Both the position numbers and the translations under genes were made by a program. From Zoogloeaceae bacterium (lineage in GTDB: Bacteria; Pseudomonadota; Gammaproteobacteria; Burkholderiales; Rhodocyclaceae), in the NCBI GenBank assembly GCA_031273145.1, contig JAISSL010000250.1, forward strand, positions 1 to 15,505: a stretch of 15,505 nucleotides of DNA, written 5' to 3'. Position 1 is the stretch's first letter; every line of letters begins with the position of its first letter. Shown here in pieces: positions 14,769 to 15,505 of this stretch. A model generated the notes under the pieces. It was not told the origin of the DNA. It saw only the letters and a program-made list of their open reading frames with translations, and made no database searches.

Positions 14769-15505
14769 ATGAGCGCGAACAAACCTAAGCAACCGAACGC
14801 CAACGCCCTTTACTTTGGCGACAATCTGGATGTCTTGCGCGAGGACATCAAGGATGAGTCGGTGGATTTGGTCTATCTTGACCCGCCCTTCAACAGCGCG
14901 CGGGATTACAACGTGCTCTTTGCGTCGCCCAAGGGAGACCAGAGCGAGGCGCAGTTTGTGGCTTTCAAGGATTCCTGGCATTGGGGAGAACAGGCGGAGC
15001 GCGAGTATTCCGAAATTGTGCGCGGGAAAAATACCGATGCCGCCGAGATGATTCAGTCCATGTGCCGTTTTTTGGGCAGGAACGACATGATGGCTTATCT
15101 CGTCATGATGGCGAACCGGCTGCTGGAGCTGTATCGTGTGTTGAAGCCGACGGGCAGCCTCTATCTGCACTGCGACCCGACCGCCAGCCATTATCTGAAA
15201 ATTGTGCTGGATGCGGTATTTGGGAAGGAAAACTATCGCAACGAAATTTCCTGGCTGAGGTCACAACCCAAAAGCCATACGACGGTAAATTTCCCGAACT
15301 GCCGCGACATCATTCTTCGCTACAGCAAGGGCAACAAGGCAACGTTCAACAAGGTATATGGCAAATACAATCCAGAATATCTGGAGAATTTCTACCGCTA
15401 TACCGATGAAAAGGGGCGCAGGTTTCGATTAGGCGATTTGACCAACCCGAACAAGAACCGTCCCAATCTGACCTATGAGTTCCTTGGCGTGACACGGGTC
15501 TGGCG
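14769..15505 (+). CDS. DNA methyltransferase (N6-adenine/N4-cytosine type, class beta), 5' part
   Basis: This frame is open from ATG 14769 to the right edge (245 codons), so the gene is cut by the window. An in-frame TAA at 14751 makes this the first possible start; no clear ribosome site precedes it. The product starts MSANKPKQPNANALYFGDNL and has motif IV DPPFNSARDYN with the catalytic DPPF at 38-41. A later segment, YRVLKPTGSLYLHCDPTASH followed by YLKIVLDAVFG (about 122-152), is the block that follows the DPPF region in type III Mod and related enzymes. Motif I is expected further on, beyond the edge, as in the beta class. It probably methylates adenine in a specific site, either in a restriction system whose nuclease would lie downstream or as an orphan regulator. 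It is divergent from flgH, 193 bases away. Confidence 0.9.
   Translation, partial: MSANKPKQPNANALYFGDNLDVLREDIKDESVDLVYLDPPFNSARDYNVLFASPKGDQSEAQFVAFKDSWHWGEQAEREYSEIVRGKNTDAAEMIQSMCRFLGRNDMMAYLVMMANRLLELYRVLKPTGSLYLHCDPTASHYLKIVLDAVFGKENYRNEISWLRSQPKSHTTVNFPNCRDIILRYSKGNKATFNKVYGKYNPEYLENFYRYTDEKGRRFRLGDLTNPNKNRPNLTYEFLGVTRVW

Noticed and set aside
14667..15191. 174-codon - strand open frame opposite the methyltransferase
   Set aside because: The + strand frame has the DPPF motif and continues open to the edge, so this is a shadow.

Overview
The window looks like chromosomal DNA of a Gram-negative proteobacterium, most likely a betaproteobacterium. This is inferred from the trimeric-type porin with a C-terminal Phe, P- and L-ring flagellar genes, a FlgJ carrying a fused muramidase domain, and RF3. 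No rRNA or other marker is present, so the placement is a judgement and not a measurement.

Left part (1-4819, + strand): the 3' end of dnaK, a secreted or membrane-anchored TPM-domain protein, dnaJ, and prfC (release factor RF3). A stem-loop ending in a T run lies between dnaK and the TPM gene. The TPM gene, dnaJ and prfC are closely packed (45-bp gap, then a 4-base overlap) and look like one transcript. The chaperone pair is thus split by an envelope protein and tied to a translation termination factor.

Middle (4820-7426): a Bax-inhibitor-1/YccA family membrane protein on the - strand, a 323-bp structured intergenic region, and an outer-membrane porin on the + strand with a strong terminator. 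The porin has an unusual Gln/Pro-rich repeat after its signal peptide, a cysteine-bounded acidic loop and two poly-G tracts. A perfect 22-base inverted repeat lies on both sides of the porin. The right-hand copy is part of a larger GC-rich element with tandem and inverted repeats.

Right part (7427-14628, - strand): a flagellar operon reading flgH-flgI-flgJ-flgK-flgL, followed by an OmpA-domain lipoprotein as its sixth gene. It starts with an excellent sigma-54 (-24/-12) promoter just upstream of flgH. A weaker sigma-28-like site lies before flgK. The products build the outer parts of the flagellum: L-ring, P-ring, rod cap/muramidase and both hook-filament junction proteins. flgB to flgG are not next to flgH. 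Instead a divergent DNA methyltransferase gene begins at 14769 and runs off the right end.

No tRNA, rRNA, CRISPR array, transposase or phage gene was found. Most of the window is conventional. The points most worth a second look are the sigma-54 promoter, the lipoprotein attached to the flagellar operon, the TPM gene inside the dnaK-dnaJ pair, and the repeat element around the porin.
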